A DNA stretch of 64,000 nucleotides from Microbacterium sp. RU33B (GTDB lineage Bacteria > Actinomycetota > Actinomycetes > Actinomycetales > Microbacteriaceae), in NCBI RefSeq assembly GCF_900155915.1, contig NZ_FTPO01000002.1, forward strand, positions 1 through 64,000. Reading direction: 5' to 3'. The position numbers and the translations under genes are program-made. Every line of letters starts with the position of its first letter. The first letter of the stretch is position 1. Below are positions 16,730-25,071 of the stretch, one piece after another. Below the pieces are notes generated by a model. That model had not been told where the DNA came from. It searched no databases and worked only from the letters and a program-made list of their open reading frames with translations.

Positions 16730-17911
16730 ATGGCGTCACGGAACAGATCGACGGTCGCCGAGCACCCGAGCATCCGCGCGCGACGCCGCGGCCGAGGCGT
16801 CGCCTGGATCGCGGGCGGCGCGACCGTCGTGCTCGCCGCGGCCGCCGTCGCGACGTTCCTGCTCATCGATCCGCTGCATCCGTCGTCTCCGGCCGCCGGC
16901 TCGAACCCCGGCGCCTCCGTCAGCCCGACCCGGACACCGACCCCGACCCCCACGCCCACGCCGCTCACCGAAGCCGAGCAGCTGCTCGCCGCGGCAGACG
17001 ATCCGAACGCCTGCGCCCTGACGTATGCCGGTGACGGCATCAGCTCGCCCGTCGTGCGCCAGGACCAGGGCACGCTGTACCGCGACCTGCTGCTTCCGGT
17101 GCGCGAGGGGTGGGTGTTCGCCGGCTGGTATCCGACGGTGGCGGATGCCGCGGGGTACGTCGACGCCGCGCGCGTCAACGGCTCCGACGTGGTCGCGTGC
17201 TCCGATCAGCAGGTCACTCTGCACGCCGCGTGGATGACGCCGGAGCAGTTCGCCGCGGCGGGAACGCGCGTGCCGATCCTCATGTACCACCAGTTCACGG
17301 CGAAGCCGGAGGGCGAGGAGGGCTGGCTGCGCGGCAACTACGCGTACGTCGGCGACTTCGAGGCGCACATGAGCCACCTCGCCTCGACCGGGTTCTACTA
17401 CCCGACCTGGGACGAGCTCGAGGGCTTCATCGACAGCCGCGTCTATCTTCCGCCGCGCTCCGTCATCGTCACCGACGACGACGCCGACCAGAGCTGGTTC
17501 GATCTCGCGGTGCCGATCGTCGAGCGCTACCGGGTGCTCTCCACTTCGTTCATGATCACGGCCTACCGCCAGGATCCGCCGCCGAGCATCTACGTGCAGC
17601 GCCGCTCGCACACGCACGACATGCACCGAGGCGGGGCGAACGAGAAGGGTCTCATGGTGAACCTCACCCCGGAGGAGATCGCCGCCGATCTGCGCACGTC
17701 CGCCCAGGTGCTGGGTGTCGGACAGGTCGTCGCCTACCCCTACGGGCACTACGACCAGCGGTCGAAGGACGGTGTCGTGCAGGCGGGCTACACGATGGCC
17801 CGCACGATCGAGCCCGGATTCGTCGTGCCGGGCACCGACAAGCTCGCCCTCCCCGTCGTCCGCATCGACTACGGGACGACCGTGGACGACCTGATCCGCC
17901 GGATCGGCTGA
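16730..17911 (+). CDS. Membrane-anchored polysaccharide deacetylase-like protein
   Basis: 393 residues. A short basic N-terminus and one hydrophobic segment at about residues 23-43 (VAWIAGGATVVLAAAAVATFLL) serve as anchor, followed by a Thr/Pro repeat linker (TPTPTPTPTP). The C-terminal NodB-like domain begins at VPILMYHQF and contains the first motif as VTDDDAD and the metal motif as SHTHDMH, then VAYPYGHYDQ. Such enzymes remove acetyl groups from peptidoglycan or chitin-like polymers outside the cell. The first motif is TDDDAD rather than TFDDG, so activity should not be assumed. ATG 16730 has AGGGGGG upstream. Confidence 0.85.
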   Translation: MASRNRSTVAEHPSIRARRRGRGVAWIAGGATVVLAAAAVATFLLIDPLHPSSPAAGSNPGASVSPTRTPTPTPTPTPLTEAEQLLAAADDPNACALTYAGDGISSPVVRQDQGTLYRDLLLPVREGWVFAGWYPTVADAAGYVDAARVNGSDVVACSDQQVTLHAAWMTPEQFAAAGTRVPILMYHQFTAKPEGEEGWLRGNYAYVGDFEAHMSHLASTGFYYPTWDELEGFIDSRVYLPPRSVIVTDDDADQSWFDLAVPIVERYRVLSTSFMITAYRQDPPPSIYVQRRSHTHDMHRGGANEKGLMVNLTPEEIAADLRTSAQVLGVGQVVAYPYGHYDQRSKDGVVQAGYTMARTIEPGFVVPGTDKLALPVVRIDYGTTVDDLIRRIG

Positions 17912-17941
17912 GAGCGATCGGATCCTGAGAGCGATCAGATC
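17908..17941. repeat. 17-bp tandem repeat spanning two convergent stop codons
   Basis: CTGAGAGCGATC(G/A)GATC occurs twice head to tail (17908-17924, 17925-17941), 16 of 17 bases identical. The first copy contains the stop of the deacetylase gene and the second the stop of the convergent zinc-ribbon gene. Confidence 0.85.
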
Positions 17942-18351
17942 TGCGTGCCGCAGACGCCGCAGAGACCCTTCGCCGAGACCTCGATGAAGCAGTTGGGGCA
18001 CATCGCCCGCACGGCGTCGGAGGGCAGGGGCCGCTTGGTCGGCGCCGCGCGCTCGACTCGCGGCGCGGGCCGTGCGGAACGCGTCGGCCGCGTCCCTCCC
18101 CGCGTGGCCGCAGGAGCCGTGGGCGGCGCCTTCACCTGGGGAACGTGCGCGCCGCAGTAGAACCGCACCAGACCGTGGTGATGGTGGGGATGGGGATGCT
18201 TGAACGCCCAGATCTCCGTCCGCGCGATCGCCTCGGACTCCGGTCCGCAGACGAAGCAGCGCGCGTCCTCACCGGGGACGACCTCCGCGAGCACCACAGG
18301 GGTCTCGAACGGGAGGTTCTCCCGCCAATCGGCCGCCGATGCAACCTTCAT
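17935..18351 (-). CDS. Small zinc-ribbon protein
   Basis: 138 residues with two cysteine-rich ends and a basic Pro/Ala/Arg middle. The N-terminal domain carries Cys32-x2-Cys35, a His cluster (KHPHPHHHHG, residues 51-60) and Cys66/His69; the C-terminal 22 residues hold CPNC and CGVC (Cys118, 121, 131, 134), a textbook zinc ribbon. Similar proteins in Microbacterium are sometimes labelled glucose-6-phosphate dehydrogenase (from memory), but nothing here resembles that enzyme. GGAAGGAA precedes the ATG. Function unknown; metal or nucleic-acid binding is plausible. Confidence 0.8.
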   Translation of the reverse strand: MKVASAADWRENLPFETPVVLAEVVPGEDARCFVCGPESEAIARTEIWAFKHPHPHHHHGLVRFYCGAHVPQVKAPPTAPAATRGGTRPTRSARPAPRVERAAPTKRPLPSDAVRAMCPNCFIEVSAKGLCGVCGTQI

Positions 18352-18433
18352 GATCGTTCCTTCCGTCCCCGCACTCGATCTAAACACGGTTGCGGCGCCA
18401 GCGGTGACCGGGGGCTGCATCCGCCTGCCTCGG

Positions 18434-18485
18434 TATAGTGGAGCCGTCCGGCGGATCGCGTCCGCCGGTGCTCGAAAAAGGAGCA
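18434..18485 (+). promoter_or_regulatory. Promoter element and two hairpins in the leader of the ThDP enzyme gene
   Basis: TATAGT (18434-18439) is a good -10 element. Immediately downstream a perfect 8-bp hairpin CCGGCGGA-tcgcg-TCCGCCGG (18448-18468) is followed by TGCTC-gaaaaag-GAGCA (18469-18485). The transcript would carry about 118 untranslated bases before the ATG at 18564. No known riboswitch consensus was recognised. Confidence 0.5.
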
Positions 18486-18563
18486 CACCAGCTCGCGGCG
18501 CAGACGCCGGCAGCGCGGGACACATACGGCCTCGTCATCCGTACCACTCGCAGGAGCTCCTCC

Positions 18564-20216
18564 ATGCCCACCGTCTCCGCGCACGTCGCGATCACCCTCG
18601 CCGCCCACATCGACCACGTCTTCGGGGTCATGGGCAACGGCAACGCCTGGTTCCTCGACGCGCTCGAGCGGCAGACGGATGCCTCCTACACGGCGGTGCG
18701 CCACGAGGCGGGCGCCGTCGTCGCGGCCGACGCGTACTACCGGGCGTCTGGGCGCATCGCGGCGGCGACCGCCACGTACGGCGCCGGGTTCACCAACACC
18801 CTCACGGCCCTCGCCGAGGCCGTGCAGGCGCACGTGCCGCTCGTGCTCGTGGTCGGCGACGAGCCGACCTCGGGCCCGCGTCCGTGGGACGTCGACCAGA
18901 TCGCCCTCGCGTCGGCGGTGGGCGCGCGCACCTACACGGTCGGACGGACCGATGCCGCCGCCACCGCCGTCATCGCGATCGAGCACGCGCTGACGTACCG
19001 CGTGCCGACCGTGCTCGCGATCCCCTACGACGTCGCGACGCTCGAGGCGGGCCCCGTGCCGACCGCACCCGTGCCCCGCCTCCCTGCCCCGCTCGAGCCC
19101 CGTGGTCCGTTCGCGCTCGCCGGCGTGGAGTCGCTCGCGCGCGCGCTCGCCGGCGCCGAGCGACCCGTGCTGCTGGCCGGACGCGGAGCATGGATCTCCG
19201 GAGCGGGTGCGGCCCTCGGGGCCCTGGCCGATGCGACCGGCGCCGTCACGGCGACCACGGCGCTCGGTCGCGGCGTCTTCCCGCGCCCGGAGTACGACCT
19301 GGGCGTCACCGGCGGGTTCGGCGCCGAGGGCGCGATGGAGCTGATCCGCGAGGCGGACGTCGCCGTCGTCTTCGGCGCGGGTCTCAACCAGTTCACGATG
19401 CGCTTCGGCGACCTGTTCGCCCCGGGGACGCACGTCGTGCAGGTCGACGTCGCCCCCGCGGCGACGCATCCGCACGTCGGCGGCTATCTCCGCGGCGACG
19501 CGCGCCTCGTGGCGGAGTCGCTCGTGGCGGCGCTCGAGGGGATCGGTGCGACGCCCTCCGGGTGGCGCGAATCGCTCGACATCCCCTCCCTCCGCGTCTA
19601 CGAGCCCGGCGAGGCGGTCGCACCCGATGGGCGCCTCGACCCGCGATCCGTCGCGGCGCGGATCGGCCAGCTCCTCCCGGCCGACCGCGTGGTCGTCTCG
19701 GACGGCGGGCACTTCATCGGCTGGGCCAACATGTACTGGCCCGTCGCGTCCCCCGACCGCATGATGATGGTCGGCACGGCGTATCAGTCCATCGGATTGG
19801 GCTTCCCATCGGTGCCGGGCGCGGCCCTCGCCCGGCCCGACTCGACCGTCGTGCTGACGACGGGCGACGGCGGCGGTCTCATGGCCCTGGCCGACCTCGA
19901 GTCGGCGGTGCGGGTCGCGGGCGGCCGCGGCCTCGCGGTGGTCTGGAACGACGGTGCCTACGGCGCCGAGGTCAATCTCTACGGACTGAAGGGCGTCGCT
20001 CAGGGGCCGATGATGATCCCGGACGTCGACTTCGCCGGGCTCGCCCGCGCCGTGGGCGCCGAGGGCGTCACCGTGCGGACGCTGGACGACCTCGATCGGC
20101 TCGCCGCCTGGGCCGCGGAGGACGCCGCGACCCGGCCCTACCTGCTGCTCGACGTGCGCATCTCGGGCACCGTGGTGGCGCCGTACCAGCAGGAGATCAT
20201 CCGCGTGAACTCGTGA
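18564..20216 (+). CDS. Thiamine-diphosphate-dependent enzyme (acetolactate synthase / 2-oxoacid decarboxylase superfamily)
   Basis: 550 residues with the three domains of the superfamily. The catalytic Glu is in VRHEAGAVVAADAYYRASG, the central domain is FAD/ADP-domain-like, and the C-terminal ThDP/Mg motif starts TTGDGGGLMALADLE and ends VVWNDGAYGAE. The exact reaction (carboligase or decarboxylase) cannot be read from the sequence; benzoylformate or arylpyruvate decarboxylation would fit the neighbouring aromatic cluster. ATG 18564 is preceded by CAGGAG. Its stop directly abuts the stop of the convergent monooxygenase (TGA|TCA). Confidence 0.85.
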   Translation: MPTVSAHVAITLAAHIDHVFGVMGNGNAWFLDALERQTDASYTAVRHEAGAVVAADAYYRASGRIAAATATYGAGFTNTLTALAEAVQAHVPLVLVVGDEPTSGPRPWDVDQIALASAVGARTYTVGRTDAAATAVIAIEHALTYRVPTVLAIPYDVATLEAGPVPTAPVPRLPAPLEPRGPFALAGVESLARALAGAERPVLLAGRGAWISGAGAALGALADATGAVTATTALGRGVFPRPEYDLGVTGGFGAEGAMELIREADVAVVFGAGLNQFTMRFGDLFAPGTHVVQVDVAPAATHPHVGGYLRGDARLVAESLVAALEGIGATPSGWRESLDIPSLRVYEPGEAVAPDGRLDPRSVAARIGQLLPADRVVVSDGGHFIGWANMYWPVASPDRMMMVGTAYQSIGLGFPSVPGAALARPDSTVVLTTGDGGGLMALADLESAVRVAGGRGLAVVWNDGAYGAEVNLYGLKGVAQGPMMIPDVDFAGLARAVGAEGVTVRTLDDLDRLAAWAAEDAATRPYLLLDVRISGTVVAPYQQEIIRVNS

Positions 20217-22100
20217 TCACGCGACGAGCATGCTCCGCGTGAAGAAGGCGGCCAGCTCGTCCGTCGCCTGCAGCGGGAAGACGCCCGCGACGTACTGATC
20301 CGGACGCACGACCACCACGACGCCGTCGCGCGACAGTTCGCGCTCATCGAAGATGTCGGTGGTCGTCCAGGCGCTGGGGGCCGCGGCGAACACCTTCTCC
20401 CAGTCCATGAGACCGAGCGGGCCGGTGCGGGGACGGAAGAGCTCGGGCACCGCCGTGACGTCGACCTCCTCGTGGGGTCGCTGGTACACCGCCTTCACGT
20501 CGAAGACGGCATCCGCATCGGCGCCCGCCGGTGTGTGGCGGCGGAGCGGCGAGTCGGCGGACGTCGACATCCACTCGGCCCACGCGGAGAGGGCGGGGGC
20601 CTCACCGGCATCCGAGAAGGCGTAGATGCGCCACCGGCCATCGGCTTTCGCATGGTGTCCGAGGTGCACGCGGTTGCCGTCGGCGGCCATCACGACCTCC
20701 GAGCTCTTGAACCGCTTGCCGACCGGGAAGCCGGCCGCGAGCGTCTGGTGCGCGGCATCCGCCACGATCTGCGACGGTCCGTACTGCGTCATGAAGCCCG
20801 ACGGGAACTCGGCGGTGGCGAGGTAGTAGGTCGCGAGCTCGGTGGGGTCGGAGATCTCCTCGGGCTTGCGCGCCATGAGCGAGGACCACTCCTTGTCGAA
20901 GTCGATGAGCTGCTGCGCGACGGGCTGCCGTTCGGCCGAGTACGTCGACAGGAGAGATTCGGGGCTGCGTCCGGTGAGCACCGAGCCGAGCTTCCAGCCG
21001 AGGTTGAACCCGTCCTGCATCGAGACGTTCATGCCCTGACCGGCCTTGGCGCTGTGGGTGTGGCACGCATCGCCGGTGAGGAACACGCGCGGCGTGCGGC
21101 GGTCGCCCTCGGGTACGTCGTCGAACTTGTCGGTCACGCGGTGGCCGACCTCGTAGACGCTGTGCCAGGCGACCTCCTTCACATCGAGGGAGTACGGATG
21201 CAGGATCTCGTTCGCCTTCGCGATGATCCCCCCGATCGGGGTCTGGCGCACGCGCCGGTTGTCGTCCTCGGCCACCGCGCCGAGATCGACGTAGACGCGG
21301 GAGAGATAGCCGCCCTCGCGCGGGATGTGCAGGATGTTGCCTGCTTCGGCGTTGATCGCGCACTTGGTGCGCCAGTCGGGGAAGTCGGTGTTCACGAGAA
21401 CGTCCATGACGCCCCACGCGTGGAGCGAGATGCCCCCCAGATGCTTGCGGCCGATCGCCTCGCGCACGCCGCTGCGCGCGCCGTCCGAGCCGACGACGTA
21501 GGCGGCCCGCACCGTGCGCTCCTCGCCGGCGTGCTCCCCGGCGACGTGACGGAGGCGCACTTCGACGGGGTGCGAGCCGGTGTCGTGCACCGTGAGGCCG
21601 ACGAACTCGATGCCGTAGTCGGGCTCGATGCGCGCCGGCCCGTTCGCGGCGGCCTCGGCGAAGTAGTCGAGCACTCGGGCCTGGTTGACGATGAGGTGCG
21701 GGAACTCGCTGATGTGGAACGCGTAGTCCTCGGTCCGGGCCGTGCGGATGATGTCGCCCGGGTTGTCGGGATCGGGACCCCAGAAGTTCATGTACCCGAT
21801 GTTGTAGGCCTCTGCGACGATCCGCTCGGCGAAGCCGAAGGCCTGGAACGTCTCGACGCTGCGGGGCTGGATGCCGTCGGCCTGACCGAGCACGAGCCGT
21901 CCGTCGCGACGCTCGACGATGCGTGTCGTGACGTCGGGGAACTGCGACATCTGCGCCGCGAGGAGCATGCCCGCAGGCCCCGAGCCGACGATGAGCACGT
22001 CCATCTCGTCGGGGAGGTCGGCGGGGCGATCGATGCCGGTGCCCGCGGCATCCTGTACCCGGGGATCCTTCGACACGTAGCCGTGGTGGTGGAACTGCAT
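20217..22100 (-). CDS. FAD-dependent aromatic monooxygenase (3-hydroxybenzoate 4-monooxygenase / phenol hydroxylase family)
   Basis: 627 residues. FAD-binding motifs are VLIVGSGPAGMLLAAQ (GxGxxG), VVGSDGARSGVRE (DG motif) and RVFLTGDACHTHSAKAGQGMN (GD motif); the last 170 residues form the thioredoxin-like C-terminal domain of phenol-hydroxylase type enzymes. The start MQFHHHGY resembles MobA, which hydroxylates 3-hydroxybenzoate to protocatechuate. AGGAG lies upstream of ATG 22100. It forms an operon with an MHS transporter 8 bases upstream and is next to a homoprotocatechuate ring-cleavage operon, so it may supply that operon with a catechol by hydroxylating a hydroxyphenylacetate. The exact substrate is inferred. 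Confidence 0.88.
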   Translation of the reverse strand: MQFHHHGYVSKDPRVQDAAGTGIDRPADLPDEMDVLIVGSGPAGMLLAAQMSQFPDVTTRIVERRDGRLVLGQADGIQPRSVETFQAFGFAERIVAEAYNIGYMNFWGPDPDNPGDIIRTARTEDYAFHISEFPHLIVNQARVLDYFAEAAANGPARIEPDYGIEFVGLTVHDTGSHPVEVRLRHVAGEHAGEERTVRAAYVVGSDGARSGVREAIGRKHLGGISLHAWGVMDVLVNTDFPDWRTKCAINAEAGNILHIPREGGYLSRVYVDLGAVAEDDNRRVRQTPIGGIIAKANEILHPYSLDVKEVAWHSVYEVGHRVTDKFDDVPEGDRRTPRVFLTGDACHTHSAKAGQGMNVSMQDGFNLGWKLGSVLTGRSPESLLSTYSAERQPVAQQLIDFDKEWSSLMARKPEEISDPTELATYYLATAEFPSGFMTQYGPSQIVADAAHQTLAAGFPVGKRFKSSEVVMAADGNRVHLGHHAKADGRWRIYAFSDAGEAPALSAWAEWMSTSADSPLRRHTPAGADADAVFDVKAVYQRPHEEVDVTAVPELFRPRTGPLGLMDWEKVFAAAPSAWTTTDIFDERELSRDGVVVVVRPDQYVAGVFPLQATDELAAFFTRSMLVA

Positions 22101-22108
22101 CTGGACTC

Positions 22109-23503
22109 CTACGCCTTCGACATGCCGTAGATGGGACTCTGCGCCTGCTCGGCCTCGTGATCGGGACCCAGCGGGATGCCGGAGCGGTCGCGCAGCAGCA
22201 GCGAGCCGAGCAGGCCCAGCACGACCATTCCCGCGAGGTACCACGTCACGGCCATCGTGCCGCCGGTGGCCTGCACGAGCGCCTGGGCGATCGTGGGGGC
22301 GAACGCGCCGCCGAGGATCGCGCCGATCGCGTACGAGATCGAGACCCCCGAGAAGCGGATGGATGCCGGGAACAGCTCGGTGTACAGCGCCGCCTGCGGG
22401 CCGTACGTGAAGCCGAGCCCCACCGTGAGGATGACCAGGCCCACCGTCAGCAGGCCGACGCTCCCGGTGTTCACGAGCGGGAACAGCGAGAAGACGCCGA
22501 TCAGCAGCGCGCCCCAGCCGATCAGGTACGTCGTGCGGCGGCCGATCCTGTCGGAGAGCCAGCCGGCGAGCCATGTGAAGACGAGCCAGGAGACGGCCGA
22601 GAGCGTCACGGCCCACAGCACGTCGGCGGTCGCGAGGCCGATGGGGCCGGCGGGGTCGGTCGCGTAGCGCTGGATGTACCCGCCGGTGGTCATGTAGCCG
22701 ACGGCGTTGTTGCCCGCGAACACGAGCGCGGCGAGCAGCACCAGGAGCGTGTGCTTGCGGAACAGCTGGACGATCGGCATCCGCGTCTGCTCCTTGCGCT
22801 CGGCGAGCTCGAGGAAGACCGGGCTCTCCTCCACGCGGCGACGGATGTAGTAGCCGACGAGGATCAGCACGACCGAGAGGAGGAACGGGATGCGCCAGCC
22901 CCACTCGAGGAACCACTCCTGGCTCGGCGACAGCGCGGCGATCAGGGCCATGACGCCCGACGCGAGGAGGAGGCCGAGCGGAACGCCGATCTGCGGAGAC
23001 GCGCCGAAGAGTCCGCGCTTGGTGCGGGGAGCGTGCTCGACGGCCATGAGCACCGCTCCGCCCCACTCGCCGCCGGCCGAGATGCCCTGCAGGATGCGCA
23101 GGAAGATGAGCAGGATCGGCGCCGCGATGCCGATCGCCGCGAAGGTCGGGAGCAGCCCGACGAGGGTCGTGGCCACGCCCATCAGGATGAGGGTGAGCAT
23201 CAGCACGAGGCGGCGGCCGTACTTGTCGCCCAGGTGGCCGGCGAGGAACGCGCCGAGCGGGCGGAACAGGAAGCTGATGCCGACGGTGATGAAGGAGAGG
23301 ATCTGCGCGAACTCCTCGCCCGCGGGGGCGAAGAACAGCTGGCCGAAGACGAGGCCGGCCGCCGAGGCGTAGATGAAGAAGTCGTACCACTCCACCGTCG
23401 TTCCGACCACGGTCGCGAAGACCACGCGGCGTCGGTCGGTGCGGGTCGCGATCGTGCCCGTCGGGGTGAATCCGACGTCGTTCTGCGGCTGCGAGATGCT
23501 CAA
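22109..23503 (-). CDS. MFS transporter, metabolite:H+ symporter (MHS) type
   Basis: 464 residues with 12 membrane segments. The MHS branch signature VVGTTVEWYDFFIYASAAGLV is near residue 32, with GHLGDKYGRR in the first cytoplasmic loop, RILQGISAGGEWGGAVL in segment 4/5 and WLSDRIGRR in the second half. Members import organic acids such as shikimate, citrate or aromatic acids. The start is TTG at 23503, chosen because AAAGGAG sits five bases upstream and no ATG lies in frame at the conserved N-terminus. It precedes the monooxygenase in the same operon and probably imports its substrate. Confidence 0.9.
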   Translation of the reverse strand: MSISQPQNDVGFTPTGTIATRTDRRRVVFATVVGTTVEWYDFFIYASAAGLVFGQLFFAPAGEEFAQILSFITVGISFLFRPLGAFLAGHLGDKYGRRLVLMLTLILMGVATTLVGLLPTFAAIGIAAPILLIFLRILQGISAGGEWGGAVLMAVEHAPRTKRGLFGASPQIGVPLGLLLASGVMALIAALSPSQEWFLEWGWRIPFLLSVVLILVGYYIRRRVEESPVFLELAERKEQTRMPIVQLFRKHTLLVLLAALVFAGNNAVGYMTTGGYIQRYATDPAGPIGLATADVLWAVTLSAVSWLVFTWLAGWLSDRIGRRTTYLIGWGALLIGVFSLFPLVNTGSVGLLTVGLVILTVGLGFTYGPQAALYTELFPASIRFSGVSISYAIGAILGGAFAPTIAQALVQATGGTMAVTWYLAGMVVLGLLGSLLLRDRSGIPLGPDHEAEQAQSPIYGMSKA

Positions 23504-23553
23504 GATGACTCCTTTGTCCGACCGGCGGAATGCTGCTTGTCCGATCGAAAGCG

Positions 23554-23581
23554 ATCATATACGATTTCAGATACGACGCAA
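23554..23581. promoter_or_regulatory. Divergent promoter with direct-repeat GntR-type operator
   Basis: TCATATACGA (23555-23564) and TCAGATACGA (23567-23576) are near-identical direct repeats 12 bases apart. On the minus strand TTGCGT (23576-23581), 16 bases, TATGAT (23554-23559) forms a promoter for the transporter operon. A further GATCG-AAAG-CGATC palindrome lies at 23543-23556. The GntR protein encoded in the divergent operon is the likely ligand-responsive factor. Confidence 0.5.
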
Positions 23582-23598
23582 GAGCGAGGGAGCTCCCC

Positions 23599-25071
23599 AT
23601 GACCGAAGCCGCCGCCCCGGACGGGCGATTCTCGGGCCTTCCCGGACGCCCTGGCAAGATCATCGCGGTCCATCTCAGCTACGAGTCCCGGGCCGCACAG
23701 CGCGGCCGCAGGCCCGCCGCGCCGTCGTACTTCTTCAAGCCGTCGAGTTCGGTCGCGGCATCCGGAGGCGTCATCGAGCGCCCCGTCGGCACCGAGCTCC
23801 TTGCGTTCGAGGGCGAGATCGCGCTGGTGATCGGCACCCCCGCGCGTCGCGTGTCGATGGCGGATGCCTGGGACCACGTCGCGTGGATCACCGCCGCGAA
23901 CGACTTCGGCCTGTACGACCTCCGCGCGAACGACAAGGGCTCGAACGTGCGCTCGAAGGGCGGCGACGGCTTCACCCCGCTCGGTCCCGATCTCATCGAC
24001 GCCCGCTCCGTCGACCCGGCCGAGGTGCGGCTGCGCACCTGGGTCAACGGCGACCTCGTGCAGGACGACTCCACCGCCGGCCTCATCTTCCCGCTCGCCC
24101 AGCTGGTCGCCGACCTGTCGCAGCACTTCACCCTCGAGGCCGGCGACGTGATCCTCGCCGGCACGCCCGCCGGGTCATCCGTCGTGGTCCCCGGAGACGC
24201 CGTCGAGGTCGAGGTGACGGCGGCGGATGCCTCCTCCGGCCGGCTCGTGACGACCGTCGTGGCGGGCACCGGGGCGGGGTTCGACGTTTCCGTCGGGTCG
24301 CTCCCCGCCGTGGACGATCTGCAGCGCGCGGAGGCATGGGGCACGCGGGAGGCCGCCGGACTCCCGCCCGAGACGGGCGGACGCCTCAGCGATGACCTCA
24401 GGGCCAAGCTCGAGCGGGTCCCCGTCGCCGGACTGTCGCAGCAGCTGCGCACGCGCGGGCTCGACAACGTCACGATCGACGGCGTGCGTCCGCTGCAGCC
24501 GGGCGCGAAGCTCGTCGGCACCGCGCGCACCCTCCGGTTCGTCCCGAACCGCGAAGACCTGTTCGCGTCGCACGGCGGCGGCTACAACGCGCAGAAGCGC
24601 GCCTTCGACGCCGTCGAGGAGGGCGAGGTCATCGTGATCGAGGCCCGAGGCGAAACGGGCTCCGGCACCCTCGGCGACATCCTCGCCATCCGCGCTCGCA
24701 CGCGTGGCGCCGCCGGCATCGTCACCGACGGCGGCGTGCGCGACGCCGATGCCGTCACCGCCGTCGGGATCCCGGTCTACACCTCCGGCGCCCATCCCGC
24801 CGTCCTCGGCCGCAAGCACGTTCCGTGGGACCACGACCTCACGATCGCCTGCGGCGGCACGACCGTGCAGCCGGGCGACGTCATCGTCGGCGACGCCGAC
24901 GGCGTCATCGTCATCCCGCCGGGCATCGTCGAGGAGGTCGTCGACGCGGTGCTCGCCCAGGAGGACGAGGATGCCTGGATCGCGGCGCGCGTCGCGGAGG
25001 GGCATCCCGTCGACGGGCTCTTCCCGATGAACGCCGAATGGCGTGCCGCATACGAGGAGGCCCGCGCGTGA
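23599..25071 (+). CDS. Fused FAHD hydrolase/decarboxylase and RraA-like protein (HpaG-like)
   Basis: 490 residues with two enzyme domains. Residues 20-235 are a fumarylacetoacetate-hydrolase fold (YFFKPSSS, FEGEIALVIG metal Glu residues, WITAANDFGLYDLR, SKGGDGFTPLGP, VILAGTPAGSS). Residues 265-480 are RraA-like (LVGTARTLRF, GDILAIRARTRGAAGIVTDGG, VRDADAV with the catalytic Arg-Asp, PGDVIVGDADGVIVIPP). The first half should decarboxylate and isomerise the ring-cleavage product in the homoprotocatechuate pathway. The RraA half could be a 2-oxoacid aldolase or oxaloacetate decarboxylase. The enterobacterial HpaG consists of two FAHD halves, so the second half is replaced here. It is first in the operon and its stop overlaps the GntR start (GTGA). 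Confidence 0.9.
   Translation: MTEAAAPDGRFSGLPGRPGKIIAVHLSYESRAAQRGRRPAAPSYFFKPSSSVAASGGVIERPVGTELLAFEGEIALVIGTPARRVSMADAWDHVAWITAANDFGLYDLRANDKGSNVRSKGGDGFTPLGPDLIDARSVDPAEVRLRTWVNGDLVQDDSTAGLIFPLAQLVADLSQHFTLEAGDVILAGTPAGSSVVVPGDAVEVEVTAADASSGRLVTTVVAGTGAGFDVSVGSLPAVDDLQRAEAWGTREAAGLPPETGGRLSDDLRAKLERVPVAGLSQQLRTRGLDNVTIDGVRPLQPGAKLVGTARTLRFVPNREDLFASHGGGYNAQKRAFDAVEEGEVIVIEARGETGSGTLGDILAIRARTRGAAGIVTDGGVRDADAVTAVGIPVYTSGAHPAVLGRKHVPWDHDLTIACGGTTVQPGDVIVGDADGVIVIPPGIVEEVVDAVLAQEDEDAWIAARVAEGHPVDGLFPMNAEWRAAYEEARA

Noticed and set aside
18440..18563. TPP riboswitch before the ThDP enzyme
   Set aside because: No CUGAGA or equivalent conserved THI-box core was found; only simple hairpins are present.
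20212..20221. CGTGATCACG palindrome between convergent genes
   Set aside because: It is only the two abutting stop codons with flanking bases; the stem is too short to be a terminator.
22157..23602. 481-residue plus-strand open frame opposite the transporter
   Set aside because: Highly charged composition without motifs, fully antisense to a well-recognised MFS gene.
22101..23663. Upstream extension of the monooxygenase frame over the transporter gene
   Set aside because: The transporter in the other frame has clear MHS motifs; the extension is Arg/Pro-rich shadow.
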